DNA of 64,000 bases. Source: Ahaetulla prasina (lineage: Eukaryota > Chordata > Lepidosauria > Squamata > Colubridae). A program made the position numbers and the translations under genes. The notes under the pieces are model-generated. The model made no database searches. It saw nothing but the letters and a program-made list of their open reading frames with translations, and was not told where the DNA came from. The DNA is taken from positions 282,428,524 through 282,492,523 of the forward strand of contig NC_080540.1 in the NCBI RefSeq assembly GCF_028640845.1. The letters are read 5' to 3'. Numbering within the stretch: the stretch's first letter is position 1; each line of letters opens with the position of its first letter. Below, piece after piece: positions 20,901 to 28,559 of this stretch.

Positions 20901-23900
20901 TGATTGGGAAAGGTGGGAAATATCTGTCATCTAACAGATCTGTGCATGCTCCAGAAACATTTTTGAAAAAATGCTTTGACATGCAGGAAGCAGGAATGTA
21001 GCAGCTCTTTAAAGCAACTGCATCTTTTTGCAGAGTAGGGCATCTGCCTACTGCATAATGATGCAGCAGCTTTAAAGATGAAGCAGCTTTTGCATCTGGT
21101 CAAATGAGATGAGATGATTACGTCCCAAAGTCATGGTTGTCCCCAACTTGTCACATGGCTTTAATTGCTAGAGATTGTATTCCTAAATTATTATTTTTTT
21201 TATTTGCATTTATATCCTGCCCTTCTCCGAAGACTCAGGGCGGCTTACACTATGTTAGCAATAGTCTTCATCCTATTTGTATATTTATATACAAAGTCAA
21301 CTTATTGCCCCCAGCAATCTGGGTCCTCATTTTAACCTACCTTATAAAGGATGGAAGGCTGAGTCAACCTTGGGCCTGGTGGGACTAGAACCTGCAGTAA
21401 TTGCAAGCAGCTGCTGTTAATAACAGACTGCATTAGCAGTCTGAGCCACAGAGGCCCATTTCCTATTCTATACTAAAAGAATTAGTGGTAGAAGGTATAA
21501 CTGGACCTCAATAAAGGACTGTATTTTTCGGACTATAAGACGCATCGGAGTATAAGAGTATTAGTTTTTGGGGAGGAAAATAAGAAAAAAGCTGATTGGC
21601 CTCCTGGAATTGGCTTCTTGTTTATTGTTTTAGAGAATAGGTTGACCCCCTCTTTTCTGTGTCAGCTCCTCAAACATTGTCACCCCAGTCCTTCTCTTTG
21701 TTCATCTAGACATACCCAGTTCCTGCAACTGTTCATCATATGTTTTAGCCTCCAGCCCTTCAATCGTCTTTGTTGCTCTTCTCAGCATTCTTCTAAGAGT
21801 CTCAACATCTTTTTTATATTGCGGTGATCAAAACTGGATTGCCAGATGTGGTCTCACCAAGACAGTATATCGTTGTATTAATACTTCACATGATCGTGAT
21901 ACTATTCCTCTCGCGATGCAGCCTAGCGCTGTGTTGGCTTTTCTTTCTTCTAACTGTCTCAGTCAGTTGATAAAGATAATGAGATTGCTTTGTAGTCTTC
22001 TTCAAACTCATCCTTCTCTCCAAACAATGGCATGCAGTCATTATTTCTGTAGATGACTTTTCTCCAAAGATGGATCATCTTTGGAGAAAGATGGTAATGA
22101 GAAGATGTAGGTTTTCAAGCTTGGCATCTTCTTGACTAATCCATTTGGACCAAGCTGGAATCTTGACATTTCCCCATCTAATCACATTAGTGACATTATT
22201 ATAGGTAATCCTCAATTTACAACCACAATGGCGCCCAAAATTTCTGTGGCTAAGTGAGAAATTTGTTAACTGAGGTTTTTTACGACCTTTCTGGCTATAG
22301 TAGCTAGAGTGGAATCACTGCAGTTGTTAAGTTAGTGACATGGTTGTTAAGGGAAATTGCCTTCCCCATTGACTTTGCTTGTCAGAAGGTCCCAAAAGGG
22401 GATCATATGACCAGTGGTGAAATTCAATTTTTTTTACTACCAGTTCTGTGGGGATGGCTTGGTGGGCGTGGCTTGGTGGGAGTGGCAGGGGAAGGAGACT
22501 GCAAAATCCCCATTCCCTCCCCACTCCTGGGGGAAGGATATTGCAAAATCTCCATTCCCACCCCACTCCAGGGGCCAGCCAGAGGTGGTATTTGCTGGTT
22601 CTCCGAACTGCTCAAAATTTATGCTACCAGTTCTCCAGAACCTGCTGGATTTCCCCCCTGCATATGACCCTTGAACACTGCAACAGCCATAAATAGGAGT
22701 CAGTTGCCAAGTGTCTGAATTTTGAATATCTGACCATGGGGGATGCCATAACAGTTGCACTTGTGAAAAATGGTCATAAGTAACTTTTTTCAGTTGTAGG
22801 AATTTAGCACCCACCCCCCTCCTAGAAGAATGAAATATTTTAGAAAATATTTAAAAAAGCAGAATATATTTCCCTGGATGAGAAATGGAGAAACATGTTT
22901 TAAAGACAAAGCAGCTCCCTGCAACTTTCTCCCACCACCCACCACCTTTGTCAATGGGCCATTAAAGCCTCAACCAAGCTCACTCATTTCCCCCCACCTT
23001 TGTCAATGGGTCAGAGGTAAAAACTCATTCTCCCCACCTTTGTCAATGGGCCATCATCTGCAACATAATAGAACCCATCTAGCAACAGAAACTCACCACA
23101 TGGCAAGGCTCAGGCAAGCTTGAGGGACAACCTACAATGTTAACTAAGACCCCTAGACCACCTGGGAGTTTGACAACCAATCAGGATACTCTTCCTGTGC
23201 CCCAGAAAGTTCAAAGCTCAGAAAAAGCATAAAGCCAGGGAGCACACAGGATCTCAGCCCCTTTTCTGTTCAGGAACTCAAGCCATGTGATCCTGAACCA
23301 TCTTTCTAAGCAGTCTCCATGTTTCCAGTGTCTTTGTACCCACTTGGAACTGAACCCAGATGGATATTTCTTCCAACAATGTGTTACCCTGTTTCCTCCA
23401 AACTAAGACATCCCCTGATAATAAGCCCAATCAGGCTTTTGAGTGCATGGCAATAAGGCCAAGCGCTTATTTCAGGGTTCAAAAAAATATAGGGTCTTAT
23501 TTTCGGGGAAACATGGTATTGTAACTTTGAATTGTCACTAAATTAATTGTTATAAATTGAGGACTAGCTGCAATTTCTCCTCTGAAGTAACTGCAAAGGT
23601 GCAAATGTTGTGTCAGACCAATTCTCTTTGGCTGCCAGTAAAAATTCATCTGGAAAATCCACAATCTCAGGATGTTGAGATCAACAGAAAGAGAGTTATT
23701 ATCTTTTTATGAACAAATAATGCCCTTTGCATGGTGTAGCAGGTGGATCAAATCAAATGGAAAGTTACCTTGGTTAAATGTAAGAGAAAACACTTTCATT
23801 CCCACATTTTATAGTATTATAGAATCTGTCTATAGCCAGGAATTGTTTTCTCTGGTGATACGATGTAGTGGAAACAATGTTGGACTGTTATAGGGGAGTG

Positions 23901-25466
23901 GATTGGAAGAGGGATGCCAGAAAAAGAGATTCAAAATGAGTCTAATTTAAGGCTGAAATTTGATTGGCTGCCATGTCACACTGTTTTTTTTTAATCTGGA
24001 GTTCTTCTTTGCAAAGACTTTTCATGAGCAATTAAGTTATATTTGTCTCGGTTCTCACCTAGATTTTATGCATGGCTGGGCAGAACTAATCTTTGTTTTA
24101 AAATAATCCATGTTCCTCTAATCATAAGAAGAAACACAGCAGGCTTTTCGACTAGGCAGTTCTGATGTGCATGAAACGAACTATATGATCTGGATTATTC
24201 TCCTCGAGAGAAAGAAATTATTCTCCATTGTCTTTGCAGTCCTGAAATCTCTCATTTTAAATTTGACCTTGCCCTACTGCTTTTTTCCCCCAAATCTGAA
24301 GTTTATTCTACTTTTAGAATACTTTGTATAGCATTTTATGCACTTTTCTTGTAAAGTCTCACCTGGAACAGCATACCCCTTCCAGATCAGATTGGCCCCT
24401 ATTCTGCTGGACTTTTGTAAAGTGTTGAACACCCAGATTTGGGGGGTCCAAGAGATTAGATCACCCACTGAGAGGTCGCTGTGAATTGTTTTGTTGGGCT
24501 TGGTTTCTGATGACCATTGTTGGTTTTTCATTCTTTGCTAATACTGTTTTTATTGTTCTAATATGTTGTTTGTTCTACATTCATGACATGTCTAATATAT
24601 TACCCATATAGAATGGCTATATTATTTTTATCCTTCTCATCTGTTCCACTACTTTCCCTATTGGTATTGGTATTATGATTGTTATCCTTTATTCTTATGA
24701 TTATTATTACTTGTTGTTTTGCATGTACACTGAATTTGCACTGGACACAAATTCCTTGTGTGTCTAATCACTTTTGTTTCTCTTCTCTTCTCTTCTCTTC
24801 TCTTCTCTTTTCTTCTCTTTTCTTCTCTTCTCTTCCCTTCCCTTCCCTTCCCTTCCACTCCACTCCACTCCACTCCACTCTATTCCTAGTCTAGTCCAGT
24901 CCAGTCCAGTCCAGTCCAGTTCAATTCAGTCTAGTTTAATCTAGTCTAGTCTGCTCATACAAATTCACATTCAGTATTAACTTCTACACATGCTAATTAA
25001 AACACAAGGACTGTTAAAATATAGTAGAATTCCTAAGTAAGTTTGCCAATAATTGCTCCTTCAAGAACTGTTTCCCCAGTCTCATATATCTTATTTTGGC
25101 CTACAGAACTTATTTTGTCTTCTCTTAGAATTTTAACATCTTTTTTTTTTTAAAAAAAAGAACGTAGTTAGCAAGGGAGCTGACAAGCTTCCCATCCACA
25201 TATATGAATTCTTATTTTTCTTTTGCTTCCTTTCTCAGAGTGAATTGGATGAGACTCAGATTCAGTTGGCTGGAGATGACGTGGATTTGCCAGAAGACCT
25301 CCAGAAGATGGTAGCAGAGGATCAAGAAGAAGAAGAAGACAAAGATACTTTTTTAGGACAGCTTCAGAACATCCAGAATATGGACGTGGATGCCATCAAA
25401 GAAAAAGTCCAAGCGACTTTCACTGATATTAAGCAGTCAGCTGAACAAAAATGTTCTGTAATGTAG
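5774..25466 (+). CDS. CPLX4: Complexin-4 gene, complete, three coding exons (5774-5940, 9594-9681, 25239-25466)
   Basis: Complexin-4 binds assembled SNARE complexes and tunes vesicle fusion at retinal ribbon synapses. The joined exons are 483 bases: 160 codons plus TAG, the length usual for this family. In order the product has an N-terminal segment starting MAFLVKNM, a Glu/Lys-rich accessory region, the central SNARE-binding helix ending REKYRLPK, an acidic stretch with EEEEDKD, and the C-terminal CAAX box CSVM. The CAAX box is a farnesylation signal typical of complexins 3 and 4 and absent from complexins 1 and 2. Wording such as [13 protein letters not shown] and DDVDLPEDL favours CPLX4 over CPLX3. 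Introns are about 3.65 kb and 15.6 kb and full of repeats. Reading frame is kept across both junctions (phase 2, then phase 0). RAX follows on the same strand, as in other vertebrates. Identification is from recalled family features, not a search. Confidence 0.93.
6366..6815 (+). mobile_element. CR1 LINE 3' end in CPLX4 intron 1
   Basis: Truncated CR1 with the usual 3' UTR and an (AATCT)n tail at 6795-6815. It is the likely source of, or sister to, the copy inside the hAT-like element at 3246-3700, since the non-repeat flank at 6311-6365 is shared too. Confidence 0.85.
6826..7985. other. CPLX4 intron 1 sequence without a recognised element
   Basis: AT-rich intron. The part 7286-7738 is duplicated at 3743-4188 inside the upstream hAT-like element with roughly 1 percent difference. 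I see no conserved exon-like block. Confidence 0.5.
7990..8150 (-). mobile_element. tRNA-derived SINE remnant
   Basis: Read on the minus strand it starts with a tRNA-like head (GATCTAGTGGTTAAGGCATC region) and continues with CTGGGAGACC and AATGGCAAACCACTTC. A diverged relative lies at 33712-33870. Confidence 0.5.
8654..9471. mobile_element. hAT element expanded by an internal minisatellite
   Basis: The ends are CAGGGGTGTCAAATTC and GTTTGACACCACTC, and flanks TTCTAATA and TTCTAATG form an 8-bp duplication with one mismatch. The phrases CAAGGCCCGGGGGCTGGATT and GCAGCCCTCAATTAAATCGA are typical of a widespread amniote hAT MITE. The middle is filled with the 83-bp tandem repeat. Confidence 0.8.
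8768..9308. repeat. Minisatellite, 83-bp unit, about 6.5 copies
   Basis: Units beginning GGCAGAGCGTTGCAGGAGG start at 8768, 8851, 8934, 9017, 9100, 9183 and 9266, all spaced by exactly 83 bases. Units differ by a few substitutions. The unit has no stop in any + frame, so three overlapping reading frames of 215-229 codons appear; these are by-products of the repeat. Confidence 0.95.
9594..9681 (+). CDS. CPLX4: CPLX4 exon 2 (central SNARE-binding helix), GC splice donor
   Basis: The acceptor is TTGTGCCTTCAG before 9594. The first base completes a Lys codon, then 29 codons run from MERDAAYAQ to REKYRLPK. This is the central alpha helix that lies in the groove of the SNARE bundle. The exon ends AAG and the next bases are GCAAGA, so the donor dinucleotide at 9682-9683 is GC. 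Its surroundings fit the strong consensus of GC-AG introns (AG|GCAAG), and the frame is phase 0, matching the Ser codon that opens exon 3. A Gly replaces the acidic residue I expect in the KKAxRA part of the helix. Confidence 0.88.
9746..9872. mobile_element. Foldback hAT MITE (GGCAACTTTAAG family)
   Basis: Almost the whole element is an inverted repeat: TTGGCAACTTTAAGATGTGG and GACTTCAACTCCCAGAATTC face their complements. Its left end lies 65 bases after the GC donor of CPLX4 intron 2. The target duplication is eroded. Confidence 0.75.
10084..10385 (+). mobile_element. Mariner-like MITE, right end missing
   Basis: It starts TA|CAGGTAGACCTTGACTTACG and holds the family's GTTGTTAAGTGAATCAC blocks. 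Full copies end CTACCTG|TA, so TA is the target duplication, as in Tc1/mariner. The 3' end is cut where the SINE at 10390 begins. Confidence 0.7.
10393..10601 (+). mobile_element. Sauria-type SINE
   Basis: A tRNA-like head with a B-box (GAGTTCGATCC, 10447-10457) is followed by GCATTGGCAACAGGAAGGGC ATCTGGCC and GACTCCACCCCGATGTAAGG, a body I associate with the squamate Sauria SINE whose 3' part derives from BovB LINEs. Confidence 0.6.
10603..10800 (-). mobile_element. CR1-type LINE 3' end with (AATAG)n tail
   Basis: On the minus strand: GTACACTGAGAGCATGTGCACC, then CCAATCACACTTGGCCAATA, then an (ATTCT)n tail at 10603-10633. The same 3' end appears near 25926, 34561, 39195 and 55590. Confidence 0.8.
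11216..11441 (+). mobile_element. Mariner-like MITE, truncated
   Basis: It begins CAGGTAGTCCTTAGCTTAGG and carries the GTTGTTAAATGAATCATGCC block of the same MITE family. It is cut by the hAT element at 11450. Confidence 0.65.
11450..11743. mobile_element. hAT MITE (ACCGGTT family), left member of a tandem duplication
   Basis: The ends are CAGGGGTGAAATCC and GGATTTCACCACTG. Flanks CTTGGGAT and CTTCGGAT match in 7 of 8 bases. It marks the left side of a 977-bp tandem duplication. Confidence 0.8.
11775..11908. mobile_element. Mariner-type MITE (CCCGTTT...AAACAGGG ends)
   Basis: TA flanks an element that starts CCCGTTTACCCGAAAATAAG and ends GGGGGAAACAGGG. A second copy is in the downstream duplicate and an inverted one at 23387-23516, also with TA on both sides. 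Confidence 0.7.
12426..12720. mobile_element. Chimeric hAT MITE at the tandem duplication junction
   Basis: Its left flank TTATGTAG belongs to the third copy and its right flank CTTCGGAT to the first, so it has no duplication of its own. This is what recombination between the two outer MITEs would leave. Confidence 0.75.
13406..13661. mobile_element. hAT MITE (ACCGGTT family), right member of the tandem duplication
   Basis: The ends are CAGGGGTGAAATCC and GGATTTCACCACTG. Flanks TTATGTAG and ATATGTAG match in 7 of 8 bases. It is shorter inside than the two other copies. Confidence 0.8.
13719..13852. mobile_element. Foldback hAT MITE (GGCAACTTTAAG family), eroded ends
   Basis: The inverted arms GCAACTTTAAGATGTGTGGA and TCCACACATCTTAAAGTTGC are clear; terminal bases are degraded and I cannot fix the target duplication. 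Confidence 0.65.
14035..14265 (+). mobile_element. L2-tailed tRNA SINE, 5' truncated
   Basis: The B-box region (GGTTCGAGTCCCACCAGGCC) and body GGTTGACTCAGCCTTCCATC precede the 3' end CCGCCCTGAGTCTTCGGAGA AGGGCGGGATATAAAT and an A-rich tail. The 3' end resembles that of the L2 LINE at 51168-51204. Confidence 0.8.
14291..14657. mobile_element. Mariner-type MITE with long inverted ends
   Basis: TA flanks both sides of an element that starts CCGTATATACTCGAGTATAA and ends with the complement TATTCGAGTATATACGG. Inside is a hairpin (TTTTTCAGCAC, then GTGCTGAAAAA at 14318-14345) and several CGGCTTATACTCGAG repeats. Confidence 0.8.
14756..15376 (+). mobile_element. Mariner-like MITE split by a SINE
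   Basis: The left part (14756-14990) has the CTCGACTTATGACCACAATT start and the right part (15271-15376) ends GGGACTACCTG|TA. The insert at about 15003-15270 is an antisense L2-tailed SINE, so the MITE is the older element. Confidence 0.7.
15003..15270 (-). mobile_element. L2-tailed tRNA SINE inserted in a MITE
   Basis: Antisense copy: ATATCCCGCCCTTCTCCGAA at the left, then CCAGGCCCAAGGTTGACTCA read backwards, ending in the head near CAGAGGCCCTG. Confidence 0.8.
15471..15738. mobile_element. hAT MITE (ACCGGTT family) with perfect target duplication
   Basis: It starts CAGTGGTGAAATCC and ends GGATTTCACCCCTA. ATTTGTTT flanks it exactly on both sides (15463-15470 and 15739-15746). Confidence 0.88.
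16069..17092. repeat. First copy of a near-identical 1-kb direct repeat flanking the Gypsy block
   Basis: From GTTACCATGTTG to GTTGTATTAA it matches 20854-21881. The only differences found are four one-base homopolymer length changes. It includes an antisense L2-tailed SINE (16400-16675). Sequence to its left runs in without interruption, as in an empty insertion site. Confidence 0.9.
16400..16675 (-). mobile_element. L2-tailed tRNA SINE (also present in the second copy at 21185-21464)
   Basis: Antisense: CCTGCCCTTCTCCGAAGACT CAGGGCGG at the left, tRNA-like head ending near GAGCCACAGAGGCCC at the right. Confidence 0.8.
17093..18377 (-). pseudogene. Gypsy RNase H and integrase, truncated
   Basis: RNase H is seen with acidic residues in VCDAS, DKEAL and VTDHRPLLG. 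It is followed by an H2C2 zinc-binding segment ([12 protein letters not shown] to CQACQ) and an integrase core with IDFAG and SDNGPQF. The third catalytic acid is not found where expected after HPATNGLA, probably because of a one-base change in frame. The frame then runs across the junction at 17092 into unrelated flank, so its last 20 residues are not integrase. Confidence 0.8.
18378..18829 (-). pseudogene. Gypsy RT C-terminal region with frameshifts
   Basis: No long frame, but the YFDD active site and following [11 protein letters not shown] can be read in a shifted frame, and connection-domain phrases follow. The breaks may be real decay or uncorrected sequencing errors. Confidence 0.65.
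18830..20587 (-). CDS. Gypsy Gag-protease-RT (N-terminal part), open 585 codons
   Basis: A transposon gene rather than a host gene. In order: a capsid-like Gag region (residues 1-180), two CCHC-like zinc knuckles (about 220-253, including [14 protein letters not shown]), an aspartic protease with DTGS at 320-323, and the start of reverse transcriptase ([14 protein letters not shown] near 536-549). Gag and Pol are in one frame. The frame leaves the RT consensus just after [13 protein letters not shown], before the active-site YFDD, which can be seen in another frame near 18785-18800. The start ATG at 20587 is about 95 bases after the LTR. Confidence 0.85.
   Translation of the reverse strand: MASYTPPAPFDPSREKWGTYMTRFESFLEANELQGVPDNRKRAYFLSHCGPEVIDIAEALAEPTIPQSVSWQTLQNLLKNHFAPTPSKYVRRFEFGERRQQEGESISDYMAALRKASKDCGYRDLDEELLEQLIRGVRDIRLRRRLLSKSNLTLANALDEARAHEMSTQAAETLQKPLTPTASTKATPVHNEEIQTESDGEDEEGVCLTGRRGKEDREECGSCGGQHQRQRCKFKDATCRRCEKKGHLAQVCRAPQPSCRKFKPTNQSAGSARRPVIGQNKKGANSNRTTVIIGRAATRVEKKIFTKPKIEGVPCRLEVDTGSAITIMSWDTFAKALPKIAKRKLQTQRLRVHDYQGNRIPVRGTTSVRVEYGPHKKTLPITIVEGTLPSLLGLDWFRALGMGVTGIYRSDFNLKDTLMDEFEDVFKDCLGKYKGSPIFFNLDPQVAPIRLKARRVPFALKPKIDREIDKLISQGILVPVDHAKWETPIVTPVKPDGSVRICADYKATLNKALQKSAYPVPVVQHLLHSLGQGHVFAKLDLAQAYQQLPVDANTAEAQTIVTHRGAFKCTRLQFGVSVAPGLFKI
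20681..20853 (-). repeat. Gypsy 5' LTR, 173 bp
   Basis: On the minus strand it begins TGTAATGTATC and ends CCGAACA (TG...CA). It contains a TATA box (TATATAAGGAGAGG) and ATTAAA before the likely polyadenylation site. After six bases comes TGGCGACGAAGG, a plausible tRNA primer-binding site at 20663-20674. Confidence 0.75.
20854..21881. repeat. Second copy of the 1-kb direct repeat
   Basis: It starts immediately after the Gypsy LTR with GTTACCATG and continues past the shared part into unique intron sequence at 21882. It contains the same antisense SINE (21185-21464). Relative to the first copy it is four bases longer, all in homopolymers near 21566-21607. Confidence 0.9.
22203..22803 (+). mobile_element. 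Mariner-like MITE split by a hAT MITE
   Basis: The left part (22203-22411) has the AGGTAATCCTCAATTTACAA start and GTTGTTAAGTTAGTGACATG blocks. The right part (22661-22803) continues with CACTGCAACAGCCATAAATA. The insert is the hAT MITE at 22412-22660. Confidence 0.7.
22412..22660. mobile_element. hAT MITE (ACCGGTT family) with perfect target duplication
   Basis: The ends are CAGTGGTGAAATTC and GGATTTCCCCCCTG. CATATGAC flanks it exactly on both sides, inside the older mariner MITE. Confidence 0.9.
23387..23516. mobile_element. Mariner-type MITE, inverted relative to the copy at 11775
   Basis: TA flanks CCCTGTTTCCTCCAAACTAA at the left and TTTTCGGGGAAACATGG at the right. The body matches 11775-11908 in reverse. 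Confidence 0.7.
23571..24715. other. CPLX4 intron 2 sequence without a recognised element
   Basis: AT-rich, with no convincing coding frame. The block 24270-24540 has the texture of an old LINE end but I cannot name it. Confidence 0.4.
24715..24950 (+). repeat. LINE tail grading into (TTCTC)n, (CCCTT)n, (CCACT)n and (CCAGT)n
   Basis: A degenerate CR1-type 3' end (GTACACTGAATTTGCACTGG, GTGTCTAATCACTTTTG) passes into five-base repeats from 24779 that change motif stepwise. It ends about 300 bases before CPLX4 exon 3. Confidence 0.75.
25239..25466 (+). CDS. CPLX4: CPLX4 exon 3 (acidic C-terminal region and CAAX box)
   Basis: The acceptor is a pyrimidine-rich tract ending CTCAG at 25238, and the exon opens AGT GAA TTG (SEL). 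It encodes 75 residues: the DDVDLPEDL segment, an acidic run (EEEEDKD), an amphipathic C-terminal helix and CSVM before TAG at 25464-25466. Using the next AG two bases later would put TGA first, so the chosen acceptor is forced. A weak ATTAAA polyadenylation candidate lies at 25596-25601. Confidence 0.93.
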   Translation, partial: SELDETQIQLAGDDVDLPEDLQKMVAEDQEEEEDKDTFLGQLQNIQNMDVDAIKEKVQATFTDIKQSAEQKCSVM

Positions 25467-25828
25467 TGAAGACATTTCACAAGACCTAGGTACAAACGTC
25501 CATAGAAGTGGATGGCTAGTGGGACCACAGCAACAATTGGTGCTGCTGCTTACTCATCACACCTTCCCTCTTTGTTTTCTTTTTTTCCAGATAACATTAA
25601 AAACGGCCATTGAGAGAAATCATGATGGTGATAACTTGATTCCAATTTTGTAGATTATCATTATCCATTTCGGTACCCACTTTGCTCACATACTTATATG
25701 GTGTGTAGCACCATTTGCAAATACTTTGCACCAATATATAGCAGTTCAAGCATTACATCCAGAAAGTAACTTTTGTTACTTTGATGCAGATAAACAAGTA
25801 TCACAATGAACAAAATATTGTTCTACAA

Positions 25829-25924
25829 CAGAGGTCTTCGAACTTGTCAACTTTAAGACTTGTGGACTTCAGCTCCCAGAATTCTCCGGCCAGCTATGCT
25901 GCCAAGTTTGAAGGCCTCTGTTCT
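25829..25924. mobile_element. Foldback hAT MITE (GGCAACTTTAAG family), partial
   Basis: CAGAGGTCTTCGAACTTGTC and the arm GACTTGTGGACTTCAGCTCC are present; the right arm (CCAAGTTTGAAGGCCTCTG) is shortened. Confidence 0.65.
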
Positions 25925-25925
25925 A

Positions 25926-26600
25926 CAATAGAATAGAATAGAATAGAATTTTTATTGGCCAAGTGTGATTGGACACACAAGGAATTTGTCTTGGTGCATA
26001 CGCTCTCAGTGTACATAAAAGAAAAGATACCTTCATCAAGGTACAACACTTACAACACAATTGATGGTCAATATATCAATATAAATCATAAGGATTGCCA
26101 GCAACAAGTTATAGTCATACAGTCATAAATGGAAAGAGATTGGTGATGGGAACTATGAGAAGATTAATAGTAGTGCAGATTCAGTAAATAGTTTGACAGT
26201 GTTGATGGAATTATTTGTTTAGCAGAGTGATGGCCTTCAGGAAAAAACTGTTCTTGTGTCTAGTTGTTCTGGTGTGCAGTGCTCTATAGCGTCGTTTTGA
26301 GGGTAGGAGTTGAAACAGTTTATGTCCAGGATGCGAGGGGTCTGTAAATATTTTCACGGCCCTCTTCTTGATTCGTGCAGTATACAGGTCCTCAATGGAA
26401 GGCAGGTTGATAGCAATTATTTTTTCTGCAGTTCTAATTATCCTCTGAAGTCTGTGTTTTTCTTGTTGGGTTGCAGAACCGAACCAGACAGTTATAGAGG
26501 TGCAAATGACAGACTCAATAATTCCTCTGTAGAACTGGATCAGCAGCTCCTTGGGCAGTTTGAGCTGCCCAAGCACTCAAAGATTGCATTTTACTTATGA
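25926..26600 (-). mobile_element. CR1-type LINE 3' end with RT C-terminal frame and (AATAG)n tail
   Basis: The minus-strand frame 26576-26211 (121 codons) has non-LTR RT C-terminal phrases (FYRGIIESV, VRT/IRTAEKII, DPSHPGHKLF, LLPSKRRYR). The 3' UTR follows with CCAATCACACTTGGCCAATA and an (ATTCT)n tail at 25926-25950. The upstream part is missing, so it is a 5'-truncated insertion. Confidence 0.8.
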
Positions 26601-27880
26601 GATGCAAGAACCATTTTTTTGAGGGGTGCGTTGTGTCTTTGTACGTCTGTGTTCACGCACATATTTGTACTTGTGTGTGTGTGTCTGTGTGTCTGCGTGT
26701 GGTTTTGTCTGTATCTATCCATCCATCTGTGACTAGGAACTAAAAGCAGTGAAAGTGAACTTAATTAAAATTAAGAAGGAATAGACAATGAAAATTACTA
26801 TATTGACAAGTACTGTAATAAAAACATTTTTTCTTCTATTAGTGAACTGATTATCTGATTATATACAGTCTTCACACTTTTTAAAATCCTAATGTCTGAA
26901 TTCTATAGGGTTCATTCCCAGGTAAATTCATATTTGCAGCTGTTGCTTCAATTATTTTTCTCCTTAAATTAAAAAAAACCCCATAAATAATTATATTTCC
27001 AGCATTCTGGTAATATATTTTTTTTAGATCTCTTTCTGTACAATACTCTTTGGGACAGAATTTTGTTACCCATACATTAACATAATTAATTGATGAATAT
27101 TCCACTCCTTTCTCAGGATCTCAGTCTCTGTATTATTTTAAATAGCTTACACTGTTGTTTTAATCCATGTAAGACCCCCATTCACAAGTGCACACTCGAA
27201 AAAATTAAATTCATACATAAATTCTGTTTTATTAAGGGGAGGAAATGTTATAAATGAAACTGATAAAAATATGCAACATATTAGACTTTTTTTTCTATAG
27301 CTTAATTGACACATGCTCTATTTCTCATTTCAAGCAATTTGGAAGATCAAAATGCAACAACTTCCATCAAAATTTTTTGCTCCATTTGTTTTCTTAATGA
27401 GATGAGTTTATTGTCCTCTATCTCCCTCTAGTGTCAATTGTTCAAAGTTCCATTACCATGTTTCCTCTTTAAAAACAATCCCAAACTACCGCCATTTCCC
27501 ACGGGAGGAATTCTTCTAATTAACTTAAAACTATAATTCCAAATCCATCTAAACTTAATCCATAGTTAACTGTCTAAAAATCCATATTCTAAGCATCCCT
27601 TTTCTATTTAATAAAAATATTTTTCAGAACTTTTAAAATTGTATTTAAAACTCTTTCTCCAAGGAGAAAGCAACCTACCCAATGTATGCAGTAAGAAATT
27701 GCCAGTCTGAAGGGTCCTAATATTTTTTGTTCAGTAAAAGAAATACTCAAAAAGTGATTAAGAAATTAGACTTGGTTGAGTTTTATGTCTTTAAAAGGCG
27801 ACATTACAAATGTGAGCTTGATGATATCCCTTAGCTCCCAGCCATTCAATTTATAAGCCAATCACAAATAGCAACTTGCT
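26601..27880. other. AT-rich intergenic sequence
   Basis: A short (GT)n run lies at about 26665-26700. The block 26880-27720 resembles an antisense LINE 3' UTR in texture but carries no diagnostic motif I trust. Confidence 0.4.
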
Positions 27881-27884
27881 AGCA

Positions 27885-28100
27885 ACATTTAGACTTATAT
27901 ACTACTTCATAGTGCTTTACAACCCTCTCTAAATGGTTTACAACATCAGCATATTGCCCTCAACAATCTGGATCTTCATTTTACCGACCTCAGATGGATG
28001 AAAGGCTGAGTCAACCTTGAGCCAATCAACTACTAGCAGTACTACTAGCAGTCGGCAGAATTAGCCTGCAATACTACATTCTAACCATTGTGTTACCATG
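27885..28100 (-). mobile_element. tRNA-derived SINE, second family
   Basis: Antisense: GACTTATATACTACTTCATAGTGCTTTACA, AACAATCTGGATCTTCATTT and GGCTGAGTCAACCTTGAGCC. Relatives are at 30738-30905 and 32958-33185. Confidence 0.65.
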
Positions 28101-28559
28101 GTTCTTATAATAACAAAACAATGATTCCTGTAATCTACTCACAAGGAGCAGCTGCCCAAAGTCATGTGGGCTATCTCAATGATCTCTCCTTCCCTGAAAA
28201 ATTTTTCTCCAGATCAAGCATCCAGCTTACGTTTTCGTCATGAGCACTATCCTACTATCTGCAGGACATCAGCTCACCATAGTTCTCACCAGAAGTTGAA
28301 AAATCTGCAACGTTTTAGGCTGATGGACATCACTAGGCTTTTGAACTACCTCTTGGGTGCTTTGACAAAGTAGCAGGCCTGGTGGATGCAGCCATTCATT
28401 TAGTAGAATATAACCTCGCCAACTTCCTAGACTCTCCTGATCTCTCCTAGGTTAAGCTTATCTTTGTTATGTAATGTTTTCTGGAAAGGTAATGACTCTT
28501 CTAAATAAGGCTGAGTTGCAACAATTCACCATTATAATCTTTTGAGAATATCTATAGAG

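Noticed and set aside
16069..21881. The 1-kb direct repeats as long LTRs of the Gypsy element
   Set aside because: They contain a SINE, lack TG...CA ends at the Gypsy junction and sit outside a proper 173-bp LTR with TATA and primer site.
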